From Thalassorhabdus alkalitolerans (GTDB lineage: Bacteria; Bacillota; Bacilli; Bacillales; Marinococcaceae), in the NCBI RefSeq assembly GCF_042656585.1, contig NZ_JBHSPG010000005.1: a stretch of 64,000 nucleotides of DNA; one strand, given 5' to 3'. A model generated the notes under the pieces. The model worked only from the letters and a program-made list of their open reading frames with translations, was not told where the DNA came from and searched no databases. Below, piece after piece: positions 8,400 to 15,883 of the stretch. Position numbers and translations under genes: made by a program. The number at the start of each line of letters is the position of its first letter. The first letter of the stretch is position 1.

Positions 8400-9539
8400 T
8401 TAAACCGTTTCCTTTACTCCAGCTATAAGGACTTTTACAACTTCCGGCCGGCTGAATTCTGCAGGAGGCATTTCACCGTTCTTAAGCATTTCTCTAACCT
8501 TTGTTCCTGAAAGAATTACATGATGTTCCTTATCGTGAGGACATGTTTTGGCAGAAGCCATATTTTCACACTTCTTGCAGTAAAAACTATGCTCAAAGAA
8601 AAGTGGAGTAATTCCCAGCTCATCAATATCAAAATTACGGAATATCAACTGGGCGTCATAAGTGCCGTAATAGTCGCCTACCCCAGCATGGTCACGTCCG
8701 ACAATAAAATGAGTACAACCGTAGTTCTTTCTTACCATTGCATGGAAAATTGCTTCACGTGGACCTGCGTATCTCATTGCAGCAGGGAATACGGCCAAGA
8801 AGGTACGATCTTGAGGGTAGTAATTTTCCAGGATTACCTCATAGCTCTCCATCCGTACATCAGCAGGAATATCTCCGGCTTTGGTTGCTCCAACTAACGG
8901 ATTCAAGAATAAACCGTCTACTGTTTCAAGGGCTGTTTTTTGAATATATTCATGAGCACGGTGAACAGGGTTTCTAGTCTGGAAGCCAACAACTGTTTCC
9001 CAGCCTCTTCTTTTAAATTCCTCCCTTGTTTCTGCCGGCTCTAAATAATAAGATTCAAAGCGTTCGTGTGAAACGGGTTCAGTAAGCGTAATTGGACCTG
9101 CTACGTAAACGTCCGGGCGATCAAACACTTTCTTTACACCCGGGTGCTCAAGGTCTGTCGTCTGATACACCTTCTCCGCTTCCCGCGTTTTATCAGGAGT
9201 GTACGTTTCTTCGACAACGATATAGCCGTAGTCTTTTCCTTCAAACGAAAGCCTTGCTTTCTCCCCAATCTGTAATTGCTCTGCAGCTTCTTCAGTTACA
9301 GGCAAAGTAATAGGAATACTCCAAATGGCTCCGTTTTTCAGCCTCATGTTTTCTACAACAGATTCATAATCCTCTTTTGATAAAAAGCCTTCAAGAGGAC
9401 TGAATGCTCCATTTGCAATAAGCTCCACATCAGATAATGCTACGTCGTCAAGTTCAATTGCTGCTTTGATGGATGATACATCTTCACCAAATTGTCTTCT
9501 GTCAATTAGAGTACCGCCATGAGGTTTGCTAGCTGTCAT
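8400..9539 (-). CDS. sat: sulfate adenylyltransferase (ATP sulfurylase)
   Basis: 379 residues from the ATG at 9539. The earlier in-frame GTG at 9548 lies within the SD (AAGGAGTG), so the ATG is preferred. ATP-sulfurylase motifs QTRNPVHRAHEY, GATKAGDIPADVRM, PAAMRYAGPREA and IVGRDHAGVGDYYG are intact, with a zinc-type CKKCENMASAKTCPH segment near the C-terminus. It converts sulfate and ATP to APS, the substrate of CysC or CysH. Confidence 0.97.
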   Translation of the reverse strand: MTASKPHGGTLIDRRQFGEDVSSIKAAIELDDVALSDVELIANGAFSPLEGFLSKEDYESVVENMRLKNGAIWSIPITLPVTEEAAEQLQIGEKARLSFEGKDYGYIVVEETYTPDKTREAEKVYQTTDLEHPGVKKVFDRPDVYVAGPITLTEPVSHERFESYYLEPAETREEFKRRGWETVVGFQTRNPVHRAHEYIQKTALETVDGLFLNPLVGATKAGDIPADVRMESYEVILENYYPQDRTFLAVFPAAMRYAGPREAIFHAMVRKNYGCTHFIVGRDHAGVGDYYGTYDAQLIFRNFDIDELGITPLFFEHSFYCKKCENMASAKTCPHDKEHHVILSGTKVREMLKNGEMPPAEFSRPEVVKVLIAGVKETV

Positions 9540-9571
9540 TTTTTCCACTCCTTGAATTTAGTATATTCTGC

Positions 9572-10279
9572 TTACTTATGAAGTCCGCATTCTGTTTTGC
9601 CGGATCCGCTCCATCTGCCGCTCCGGGAATCCTGACCGTCTAAAACGGCAGATGTGCAATGAAAACAGCCTATGCTGGGAAAGTTCTGGTCGTGAAGAAT
9701 GTTATATGGAAGATTGTTGTTTTTAATGTGCTCCCACACTTCATCCCAGGTCCAATGAATTAATGGACATATTTTAATGGAATTAAATCGGTTATCGATA
9801 TTCACAAATTGAGTATTTTTCCTTGTAGGTGACTGCTCACGCCGAAGCCCTGACATCCAGGCTTTGTGTTTAGCCAGTTCATTTTCCAGTGGTTCCAGCT
9901 TTCGCAGAGCACAGCATTTATCAGGGTCTGTTTCCCATAATTTATCTCCGTGCTGTTCGGCTTGTTCTTTTACAGTAAGCTCTGGCTTAACTGCTTTGAT
10001 CTCTAAATCAGGAAAAAACTCCCGTACCTTTTTTAAGAGGTCATAAGTCTGCTTAAAATGAAAATCCGTATCAAGAAAAATAACTTTCGCACCAGGTTGG
10101 ACTTTGTTTATTAAATCAAGCAGGACCATTCCTTCAGCCCCAAGACTGCATGCATAAACTAAATCATCCCCATAGGTTTTATATCCCCATTCAATTACTT
10201 CAGATGCGTTTTTACCTGTTAATTCTTTGTTAATATTATCTACTTCTTCCGGAGTAGTTGTTTGATATTCCAAAAGCAT
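9572..10279 (-). CDS. cysH: APS/PAPS reductase
   Basis: 235 residues from the ATG at 10279, set by GGAGGTG five bases upstream; the longer frame begins within the leader. It carries the four cysteines of [4Fe-4S] assimilatory reductases: CC at 122-123 and CxxC at 205-208. The C-terminal catalytic ECGLHK is also present. The Fe-S form normally accepts APS and some also PAPS, and with cysC in the operon either is possible. First gene of the sulfate operon, behind a clear sigma-A promoter. No sulfite reductase genes (cysI/cysJ) are in the window. Confidence 0.94.
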   Translation of the reverse strand: MLLEYQTTTPEEVDNINKELTGKNASEVIEWGYKTYGDDLVYACSLGAEGMVLLDLINKVQPGAKVIFLDTDFHFKQTYDLLKKVREFFPDLEIKAVKPELTVKEQAEQHGDKLWETDPDKCCALRKLEPLENELAKHKAWMSGLRREQSPTRKNTQFVNIDNRFNSIKICPLIHWTWDEVWEHIKNNNLPYNILHDQNFPSIGCFHCTSAVLDGQDSRSGRWSGSGKTECGLHK

Positions 10280-10315
10280 CCGGTCACCTCCACTTTCCAT
10301 TCCCCTAAAAAATGT

Positions 10316-10350
10316 AAAACTGAGGCTGCTTATATTTACAGTCTCATTTT
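10316..10350 (-). promoter_or_regulatory. leader hairpin upstream of cysH
   Basis: Near-perfect stem: arms AAAACTGAGGCTG and CAGTCTCATTTT with one mismatch and one bulge. It lies between the cysH promoter and start codon and is followed on the minus strand by a T-rich run. It looks like an attenuator-type terminator in the cysH 5' leader. It could instead end transcripts from the gene at 10462-11553. Confidence 0.5.
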
Positions 10351-10396
10351 AATCCCTACTATTTTTATATACTTTATATGGTTAGTCGTTAAGTGT

Positions 10397-10425
10397 ATTT
10401 TAGAAAGGATAGGAAGAAAAGTCAA
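10397..10425 (-). promoter_or_regulatory. sigma-A promoter of the cysH operon
   Basis: Minus strand: -35 TTGACT (10420-10425), 17-bp spacer, -10 TAAAAT (10397-10402). The leader to cysH would be about 110 nt. No SAM-I riboswitch core is seen in it. Confidence 0.7.
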
Positions 10426-10461
10426 ACCTTTTTTGGGGAATTCTGATATTTTTACTATGCT

Positions 10462-11553
10462 TTATATATTAAATGAAGCAGGAAGCTCCGGTGTTCGAAA
10501 AATCCCTCTCTCCTTCAGTCTTTCCTGCACCACTTCTCGTATAATAGCCAGTCCAGCTGCCGATATCTCCGTCCTAGTGGGGGTTTCTTTTCGTTTTGCC
10601 CCTTTGTTACTGCAGATGACTATTCCTGCATGAGCTGGTTTGCACCAGCCAATGAAACATTGAGAACCTGCCGTGCTGCCGGAAATAAAATGAACTGGAT
10701 ACTTTTCTCCAAAAGGAAAGACAATCATCCAGCCGCGAGAAACTCCTTCCGCTCCTTTGATCCCTTTTCTGCCTTTTTCTTTTATGCCATGGGTATCTGC
10801 AAAGTAAGCAAATGCCGGGGAAGGGGAAAGGTGCGCTTCGAGATAATATAATAAATCCGCAGTTGATGAAATCCATCCTCCTGCGCCCTGAAAGGTCGAT
10901 GGCCTGTCCAAGTGTGTCTTTTTAAGCTGGTAATTGTAAGGAGGAGCTATTCTCTTCAATTTTTCAGCGGGAAAGGTCAGGGTTGTATCCTCCAGGCCGA
11001 GGGGGGACATGACCAGCTTTTTTGCCAGGATTTCAAAAGGCTCCTCCCATATCCTTTCTAAAAACCTACCTAAAACCGCATAACCAGTGTGGGAATAATG
11101 CAAATCATCGACTTTGCTCTTCTGCTTTGTTTTATATTTGCGTAAGTAAACAATCCAGTCTTCATCATTGTAATAATGGTGGGGATTCTTATAATTCCTT
11201 AACAAATAACGTTTTATATTGGTAGGCATAAACGGCATTCCTGACGTGTGAGTGACCAGTGTGTAGGGCGTGATTTCATCAGGAAGATTCGTAAATTCCC
11301 ATCCGAATGAAGAGATAGGTTCATGGTAGGGTGCCTTCCCCTCCCTGATCGTCTTTGCAAGTAAAGCTGCAGTTACTGTTTTACCAATATCTCCCGTTTC
11401 ATATAAAGTGTATAAATCAGGAGGGTTTTTGTTATTATCGGACAAACTGCCAAACCCTTGGTAGGAATGCTTCCCCTCCAGAGTGATCCCGACATGAATA
11501 CTCTTGCTTTTCTTTGTTAAAGGTGTAATGACGGATTGAATCAGCTCCTGCAA
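10462..11553 (-). CDS. beta-lactamase-fold protein with altered catalytic motifs
   Basis: 363 residues. The likely start is TTG at 11553 with AAAGGGGG upstream. The overall pattern is that of class C beta-lactamase/serine-hydrolase family proteins. However, the SxxK position reads TGDIGKT (residues 53-59), placing Asp where the nucleophilic serine belongs. The YxN motif reads YSH (153-155), and the usual HGG-type motif reads HFISGSTAG (about 288-296). No signal peptide is visible, so it is probably cytoplasmic. It may be a non-catalytic binding protein or use an altered chemistry. The family fold is clear; function is not. Confidence 0.75.
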   Translation of the reverse strand: MQELIQSVITPLTKKSKSIHVGITLEGKHSYQGFGSLSDNNKNPPDLYTLYETGDIGKTVTAALLAKTIREGKAPYHEPISSFGWEFTNLPDEITPYTLVTHTSGMPFMPTNIKRYLLRNYKNPHHYYNDEDWIVYLRKYKTKQKSKVDDLHYSHTGYAVLGRFLERIWEEPFEILAKKLVMSPLGLEDTTLTFPAEKLKRIAPPYNYQLKKTHLDRPSTFQGAGGWISSTADLLYYLEAHLSPSPAFAYFADTHGIKEKGRKGIKGAEGVSRGWMIVFPFGEKYPVHFISGSTAGSQCFIGWCKPAHAGIVICSNKGAKRKETPTRTEISAAGLAIIREVVQERLKERGIFRTPELPASFNI

Positions 11554-11623
11554 TGTTTTAGCCCCCTTTATAACAAGCTGGGTAAAAAAACAAATCTAGG
11601 TAAAAAAAGCGATAAAAAAGCTC

Positions 11624-11995
11624 TCAAAAGAGACGTTTTTTTACCGCTCCACTATACGTATGGTAAGCTTTGGAGTTTTTAAGTTTACGTTGCTCTGCAA
11701 GCTGATGAAAACGAAGGGCTTTTTGGCTCAGCTTCTCTTTCAGCTCTGTTTGTTCATTCTCATCGTCACAGCAAGAAAGAAGCTCTTCCAGCGTAATCAT
11801 CTCTTTTTTTAACTGAAGCTCTTCTGGAAGAAATCCAGCATTCTTCATGATTTTATAGCCCATTCTCAGCTCGTCGGGAATCATAGAATCATTTTCAATC
11901 ACCAGAGGTTTCCCTGCCCCTCGCAAATTACTAAACTCCCCCTTCTCTATGGATGCTTTGATACGCTCCTCCGACAGCCTAGCCGAGAACTCCAT
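11624..11995 (-). CDS. DUF1992 (DnaJ homologue subfamily C member 28 domain) protein
   Basis: 123 residues. The N-terminal half carries the DUF1992 pattern ERIKASIEKGEFSNLRGAGKPL, followed by a charged helical tail. Members are small cytoplasmic proteins of unknown function, common in Firmicutes and Proteobacteria. A good SD (GGGGGCAG) precedes the start. Confidence 0.8.
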   Translation of the reverse strand: MEFSARLSEERIKASIEKGEFSNLRGAGKPLVIENDSMIPDELRMGYKIMKNAGFLPEELQLKKEMITLEELLSCCDDENEQTELKEKLSQKALRFHQLAEQRKLKNSKAYHTYSGAVKKRLF

Positions 11996-12016
11996 AAACT
12001 GCTGCCCCCTTTCCCC

Positions 12017-12457
12017 TTACCGTTTCTTCTGTGCAACATACCTTCTCACTCTGGTTACAGCTAGATATATATGAAAATACAAAACTGCTCCGACTGCGCC
12101 AAAAACACCATATCCTATAAGGTCAGTAAGAAATGTCAGAACATGCCCACCTGAAATAATGACAACAGCTGCACACATCACTCCAAAGCCGGCAGCGCTG
12201 TATAATAATAAACGATACACATAAGAAGCCCCTTGGGAAGCCCTGATTTTTCTCACAGTTTTTTCGAGGAGTATGGCTGATGGAATCCCTCCGATAAAAT
12301 AAACTGGCAACGCATACACAAGTGAAAATAACAGCAATTCTTGAAAGGAAAAATAATATACCTCGTCCACTTGCCGGGAAGCCGGCTCAGAACCGGCTAA
12401 GGCAAAACCGGCCGAGTAAATAAAGGCGGAAAAAAACGCAGTTATCACATGTGTCAT
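12017..12457 (-). CDS. small membrane protein of unknown function
   Basis: 146 residues with four predicted hydrophobic segments (about 5-22, 32-58, 80-105, 110-135) and a basic C-terminus (RVRRYVAQKKR). AAGGAAGG lies upstream of the start. It ends 21 nt before the DUF1992 start, so the two may be co-transcribed. I recognise no family. Confidence 0.65.
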   Translation of the reverse strand: MTHVITAFFSAFIYSAGFALAGSEPASRQVDEVYYFSFQELLLFSLVYALPVYFIGGIPSAILLEKTVRKIRASQGASYVYRLLLYSAAGFGVMCAAVVIISGGHVLTFLTDLIGYGVFGAVGAVLYFHIYLAVTRVRRYVAQKKR

Positions 12458-12551
12458 ATAAAAACCTTCCTTTTACGTATAACTCCTATAACATCTTCTA
12501 TCATACCATGCAACAGCCATCCTAATTAATAAAAAAACAAAAAATCCAGGT

Positions 12552-12598
12552 GTAATAAAACCGGCCTTGAGAAAAGCACTCAAGGCCGGTTTTATTAC
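12552..12598. terminator. perfect 20-bp hairpin
   Basis: Two 20-nt arms, core AAAACCGGCCTTGAG and its exact complement, separated by 7 nt. A-rich sequence lies on the left. It is longer than most local terminators and directly abuts the repeat-like sequence at 12600-12830. It could be a terminator or the end structure of that repeat. Confidence 0.55.
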
Positions 12599-12599
12599 A

Positions 12600-12830
12600 T
12601 TTAATTGTGAAAAAAGACGGGGCCTTCACTTCAAACCGACGCTTTCCCAAGGGCTTGCCTTCAGCTAAATTTTTCTTGCTGCCGCTTCGCAAAATTGGAT
12701 CTTCAGACTGTGCTTCATCCTCCGGGAATAGCAAGAGCTGAAGATCCCGCAGGGCGGTGTTCCCGAAGGTAGCTGAAGCCTTGCCCGCAGAAAGTGTCCG
12801 CCTGCAGTGAGGCAATCGTCAAATTGTATA
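12600..12830. repeat. probable dispersed intergenic repeat of Bacillaceae type
   Basis: This G+C-rich stretch is embedded in an A+T-rich intergenic region and unlike its surroundings. It contains TTGCCCGCAGAAAGTGTCCG-like wording that I associate with dispersed intergenic repeats in Bacillus genomes. The 97-codon open frame through it (12522-12815, minus) has low-complexity, non-family protein sequence and no good start signal. I treat it as non-coding. Copy number cannot be judged from this window. Confidence 0.4.
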
Positions 12831-12868
12831 CTTTCTTATCTTTTTAAAAAAAGCGTGCAAGCACTAAA

Positions 12869-13102
12869 TCATGCTTCACGCTCTTTTCCTTTAAACATGT
12901 GCAAAAGTTTATCCACTAAAGAATAAACGGCAAATAATACAATAGTACTTGAAACGAAACCCATGTAAAACCCTACGAAATTGTCTCTGGCAGCAATCAT
13001 TGTAGTAAAATAAGCTCCTACGGCAGCAGAAATTATTAGTATGAGTAAAACAATGCTGTACTCAACTTTCCGGGCTTTTACCTCAGCGATCCATTTCTTC
13101 AT
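12869..13102 (-). CDS. small two-helix membrane protein
   Basis: 77 residues from the ATG at 13102 (MKKWIAEVKARK), with AGGTGAT just upstream; an earlier in-frame ATG lacks this. Two hydrophobic segments (about 14-36 and 45-66) are followed by a basic tail. No family is recognised. Standing alone, it may be a small stress or envelope protein. Confidence 0.6.
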   Translation of the reverse strand: MKKWIAEVKARKVEYSIVLLILIISAAVGAYFTTMIAARDNFVGFYMGFVSSTIVLFAVYSLVDKLLHMFKGKEREA

Positions 13103-13227
13103 TGCTATCACCTGCTTCATTATAATCCAGGAACAAGTTAACGGACGAACATATTCTGTATTAAGGATATCTTTTTGTTATTTTATTATAACACAGGGCT
13201 GGAAAACCATCATTTCCACGAAAAAAA

Positions 13228-13255
13228 AGCATTCCTCTCTAAACAGAAGAATGCT
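13228..13255 (-). terminator. terminator of the 14025-13266 transcript
   Basis: Stem AGCATTCCTCT / AGAAGAATGCT (one mismatch), followed on the minus strand by eight T. It lies 10 nt after the stop of the 60-codon in-frame extension. Confidence 0.8.
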
Positions 13256-13265
13256 CCCTATGTAT

Positions 13266-13448
13266 TCAATTTACTTTTTCTAACACAACTTTCATGGACT
13301 GGACTGAGGGATCCTTTTCAATCATTACTTCTTCCAGCTCTAAACCGATTGAATTTGCTTTTATAAAGAAGCCTATCTTACCTTCCCATTCACTTTTTTC
13401 TATTAGACCCGGTTTTATAGCATGATATAGCTCAGCTCTTCGTTTTAT
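13266..13448 (-). other. 60-codon open frame continuing in frame after the TAA of the upstream gene
   Basis: Directly after the TAA at 13449-13451, the same frame stays open for 60 sense codons to a TGA at 13266-13268. The peptide starts IKRRAELYHAIKPG and ends VQSMKVVLEKVN, with normal local codon use and a soluble, charged composition. Apart from ATG codons far inside, it has no ATG, GTG or TTG near its beginning. Possible explanations are a recent nonsense mutation, stop-codon readthrough, a gene remnant, or an unusual start (ATA or ATT). Confidence 0.45.
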
Positions 13449-13634
13449 TTACTTAGTTGATTTCTTAGGTCTTGTTGCCTTTTCAGCTATCACTAATACA
13501 TAAATAGTAAGAACCAGTGTAAGTAACAGAGAAAGCCAATTAACCTCTCGATATTCTATTAGTTGATAGAAAAAGTTTGCTAAATGAAAAAACAACATAA
13601 AAATGACTATCCCATTGATGATAAGCTTTAACAC
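13449..13634 (-). CDS. small two-helix membrane protein
   Basis: 61 residues with two hydrophobic segments (about 3-22 and 32-51) and a basic end KATRPKKSTK. It lies 28 nt after the gene at 13663-14025 and the two are probably co-transcribed. Its stop codon is followed by a 60-codon in-frame extension (see 13266-13448). No known family is recognised. Confidence 0.6.
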   Translation of the reverse strand: MLKLIINGIVIFMLFFHLANFFYQLIEYREVNWLSLLLTLVLTIYVLVIAEKATRPKKSTK

Positions 13635-13662
13635 TCAATTTCCCTCGCCTTCTCGGTTCGTA

Positions 13663-14025
13663 CTAAGCAGCATTTTTAGAACTTCGTAAATCAGAAACAA
13701 TCATAAAGACCATTAAGAACATTGAGATAACAGCCATGACAGCTATCAAACCAGGGAGAGCAGCCCCCTCCTGCCTTGTAGCAAGGTATGTAGTAATAGC
13801 AAGCATCATCAATATATTCATGCTATTCTTCCGCTGAAACCCTTTTTCCTCTTCCTTATCCGTAAATTTTTGGATATACTGTTTATATAGAAATAAGACG
13901 TTATAAAGAACAATAAGGACTCCTATTGCATATTCCACTGGATGAAAAGTCCGCAGGCTGAGTGTGAGGATCATAATGATTAACGTCACCCAGACAAGCA
14001 GATTTAATATGAAAGAACGATTCAT
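13663..14025 (-). CDS. four-helix membrane protein of unknown function
   Basis: 120 residues. Four hydrophobic segments (about 5-24, 30-48, 68-85, 90-112) flank a charged cytoplasmic loop QKFTDKEEEKGFQRKN. An AGGTGGGA-type SD precedes the start. It heads a short minus-strand operon with the 61-residue membrane protein. No family is recognised. Confidence 0.65.
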   Translation of the reverse strand: MNRSFILNLLVWVTLIIMILTLSLRTFHPVEYAIGVLIVLYNVLFLYKQYIQKFTDKEEEKGFQRKNSMNILMMLAITTYLATRQEGAALPGLIAVMAVISMFLMVFMIVSDLRSSKNAA

Positions 14026-14292
14026 TCTATTCCCACCTTTTTGTTAGCACTCTCACAACTTCTAATCTTGATTTTATCAAAGAAAACCTCCCATATATAT
14101 ATTAACTCTTGAAATCTATGTTTCAATTACAACTAAAGAAGTGGAAAAAGATATGAATATTTGCCTGCATTTTCTTTTTATTCCATAGATAACTTAGACA
14201 ATATGTGCTAAACGCCTCTTTCTATCTAAAACGATAAGCATTAGAATGAGCGCTAAGGTGAGACTAATCTAGTATAAAGGGTGAAGAAATTA

Positions 14293-15297
14293 ATGTTTGC
14301 TACCTCCGAAATTGGAATTGACCTTGGTACTGCCAATATTCTGGTATACACCAAAGAAAAAGGAATTATACTTAATGAGCCTTCTGTTGTAGCGATTAAT
14401 ACAGAAACTGGTGATGTACTGGCTGTGGGAACTGACGCTAAAGACATGGTAGGAAAGACTCCAGGGAAAATTATAGCCATGCGTCCGTTAAAGGAAGGAG
14501 TTATCGCGGACTACCAAATTACTTCTACTATGCTCAAACATATTATGAAAAGTATACAGAAAAACATAGGATCCATGAGGAAGCCCAAAGTAGTAGTCTG
14601 TACACCATCAGGCTCTACCTCGGTAGAACGACGAGCAATTCGGGATGCGGTGATGAGCTGTGGAGCCAAATACGTAAGCTTAATTGAAGAGCCTATAGCG
14701 GCTGCTCTTGGAGCCGGACTGCCAGTTGATGAGCCAGTGGCAAATGTTGTAGTAGATATCGGCGGGGGAACCACAGAGGTAGGAATCATTTCCTACGGAG
14801 GTGTCGTTTCTTCTGATTCAATCAGAGTGGGCGGAGATAAAATAGATGAGGATATTATCCAATACGTACGCAAAGAATATAACATGCTTATTGGGGAGCG
14901 GACTGCTGAAAATATCAAAATTAATTTAGGCCATGCTTTACCTGATCATGAAGAAGAAACGTTGGAAGTTTTTGGACGTGATCTAGTGACTGGCTTGCCT
15001 AAACCATTAACTTTAAACTCTAAAGAGATTCATGAAGCTATTAAGGATACACTTCAAAACATCTTTGAAATTATTCGTAATACACTGGAAAACTGTCCGC
15101 CAGAATTAAGCGGGGACGTTGTGGATCATGGAATTACTCTTACAGGCGGCGGATCATTATTAAATGGAATGCAGGCATGGCTCGGTAATGAAATAGATGT
15201 ACCAGTCATTTTAGCGGACACTCCATTAGAATGTGTCGCAAAAGGAACCGGAAAGTCCCTGGGGATTATAAGTAAACTTCAAAAAGCGGGAGTTTAA
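14293..15297 (+). CDS. mreBH: cell-shape actin homologue MreBH
   Basis: 334 residues from the ATG at 14293 (MFATSEIGIDLGTANILVY). The frame's earlier GTG overlaps the SD AAAGGGTGA. Actin-fold phosphate motifs IGIDLGTAN, VVDIGGGTTEVGIIS and LTGGGSLLNGM are intact. Wording is closest to B. subtilis MreBH (VRGRDLVTGLPK-type segment, ETLEVFGRDLVTGLPK here). It forms membrane-associated filaments guiding lateral wall synthesis with autolysins such as LytE. It is monocistronic with a strong terminator. In B. subtilis it is under SigI; I could not confirm a SigI promoter here. Confidence 0.92.
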   Translation: MFATSEIGIDLGTANILVYTKEKGIILNEPSVVAINTETGDVLAVGTDAKDMVGKTPGKIIAMRPLKEGVIADYQITSTMLKHIMKSIQKNIGSMRKPKVVVCTPSGSTSVERRAIRDAVMSCGAKYVSLIEEPIAAALGAGLPVDEPVANVVVDIGGGTTEVGIISYGGVVSSDSIRVGGDKIDEDIIQYVRKEYNMLIGERTAENIKINLGHALPDHEEETLEVFGRDLVTGLPKPLTLNSKEIHEAIKDTLQNIFEIIRNTLENCPPELSGDVVDHGITLTGGGSLLNGMQAWLGNEIDVPVILADTPLECVAKGTGKSLGIISKLQKAGV

Positions 15298-15418
15298 CAA
15301 CGCTGAAGTATGAATGGCTATCTCATTTGTGCCTTTATGAGCAAGCGAGTGTCTTTTACCGAAGATCACAAATCCAATAGAATAAAAGGTGCTGGGACAA
15401 AACGGTCTCATATACGTA

Positions 15419-15459
15419 AATAAGGCTCCAATTATCAAGACGATAATTGGAGCCTTATT
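15419..15459 (+). terminator. terminator after mreBH
   Basis: Perfect 18-bp stem (AATAAGGCTCCAATTATC and its complement), 5-nt loop, then a T-run. The remaining 15460-15733 shows no gene. Confidence 0.88.
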
Positions 15460-15733
15460 TTTGCATTTATAATTGTTTAGTTATACAACTGAGCGGTGTA
15501 CGTTTTCAAGTTCACCGCCATCAGGACAAGCCTTATTCGTTACTACACTCCGATTTTGTTGATGGTGAGAGCTCTTCTCTTTTTTGATTTTCTCCCATTC
15601 CTTGTTTTATTTCCTTTCCTAAATAGGCGTCACATTTTTTCGCGTGTTTCTTCCATTTCATGGTTTAGATTATCTATTTCTGGGAAGCATACAACATGGA
15701 ATAAAATGAATTTTATAATTTTCACCGTTTCTA

Positions 15734-15790
15734 TTGACCAATTTGTATATACAAGTTAATATTATCCCGAAAGATAAGTTGTATATACAA
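15734..15790 (+). promoter_or_regulatory. treP promoter with two TreR operators
   Basis: -35 TTGACC (15734-15739), 17-bp spacer, -10 TAATAT (15757-15762). Two identical palindromes TTGTATATACAA lie at 15743-15754 (inside the spacer) and 15779-15790 (downstream). They match the TreR operator of B. subtilis. Centres are 36 bp apart, close to three and a half helical turns. TreR bound there would block polymerase unless trehalose-6-phosphate is present. Confidence 0.9.
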
Positions 15791-15855
15791 GTAAAATGTA
15801 AGCGGATTAACACCCGTTACTTCTTTACTTCTTTCAATTAAACTTGGGTTTTAAA

Positions 15856-15869
15856 TGAAACCGTTTACC
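15856..15869 (+). promoter_or_regulatory. cre site (CcpA) ahead of treP
   Basis: TGAAACCGTTTACC fits the catabolite-responsive element consensus except for its last base. It lies between the TreR operators and the treP SD, so CcpA could act as a roadblock. Confidence 0.65.
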
Positions 15870-15883
15870 AGGAGGGTGAAAAG

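Noticed and set aside
10280..10396. S-box (SAM-I) riboswitch upstream of cysH as in B. subtilis
   Set aside because: None of the conserved SAM-I core segments is present in the leader.
12522..12815. 97-codon minus-strand open frame
   Set aside because: It runs through a perfect terminator-like hairpin and a repeat-like segment. It lacks an SD, and its sequence has no family character.
15496..15759. 87-codon plus-strand open frame before treP
   Set aside because: It runs into the treP promoter and first TreR operator, with no SD and no conserved pattern.
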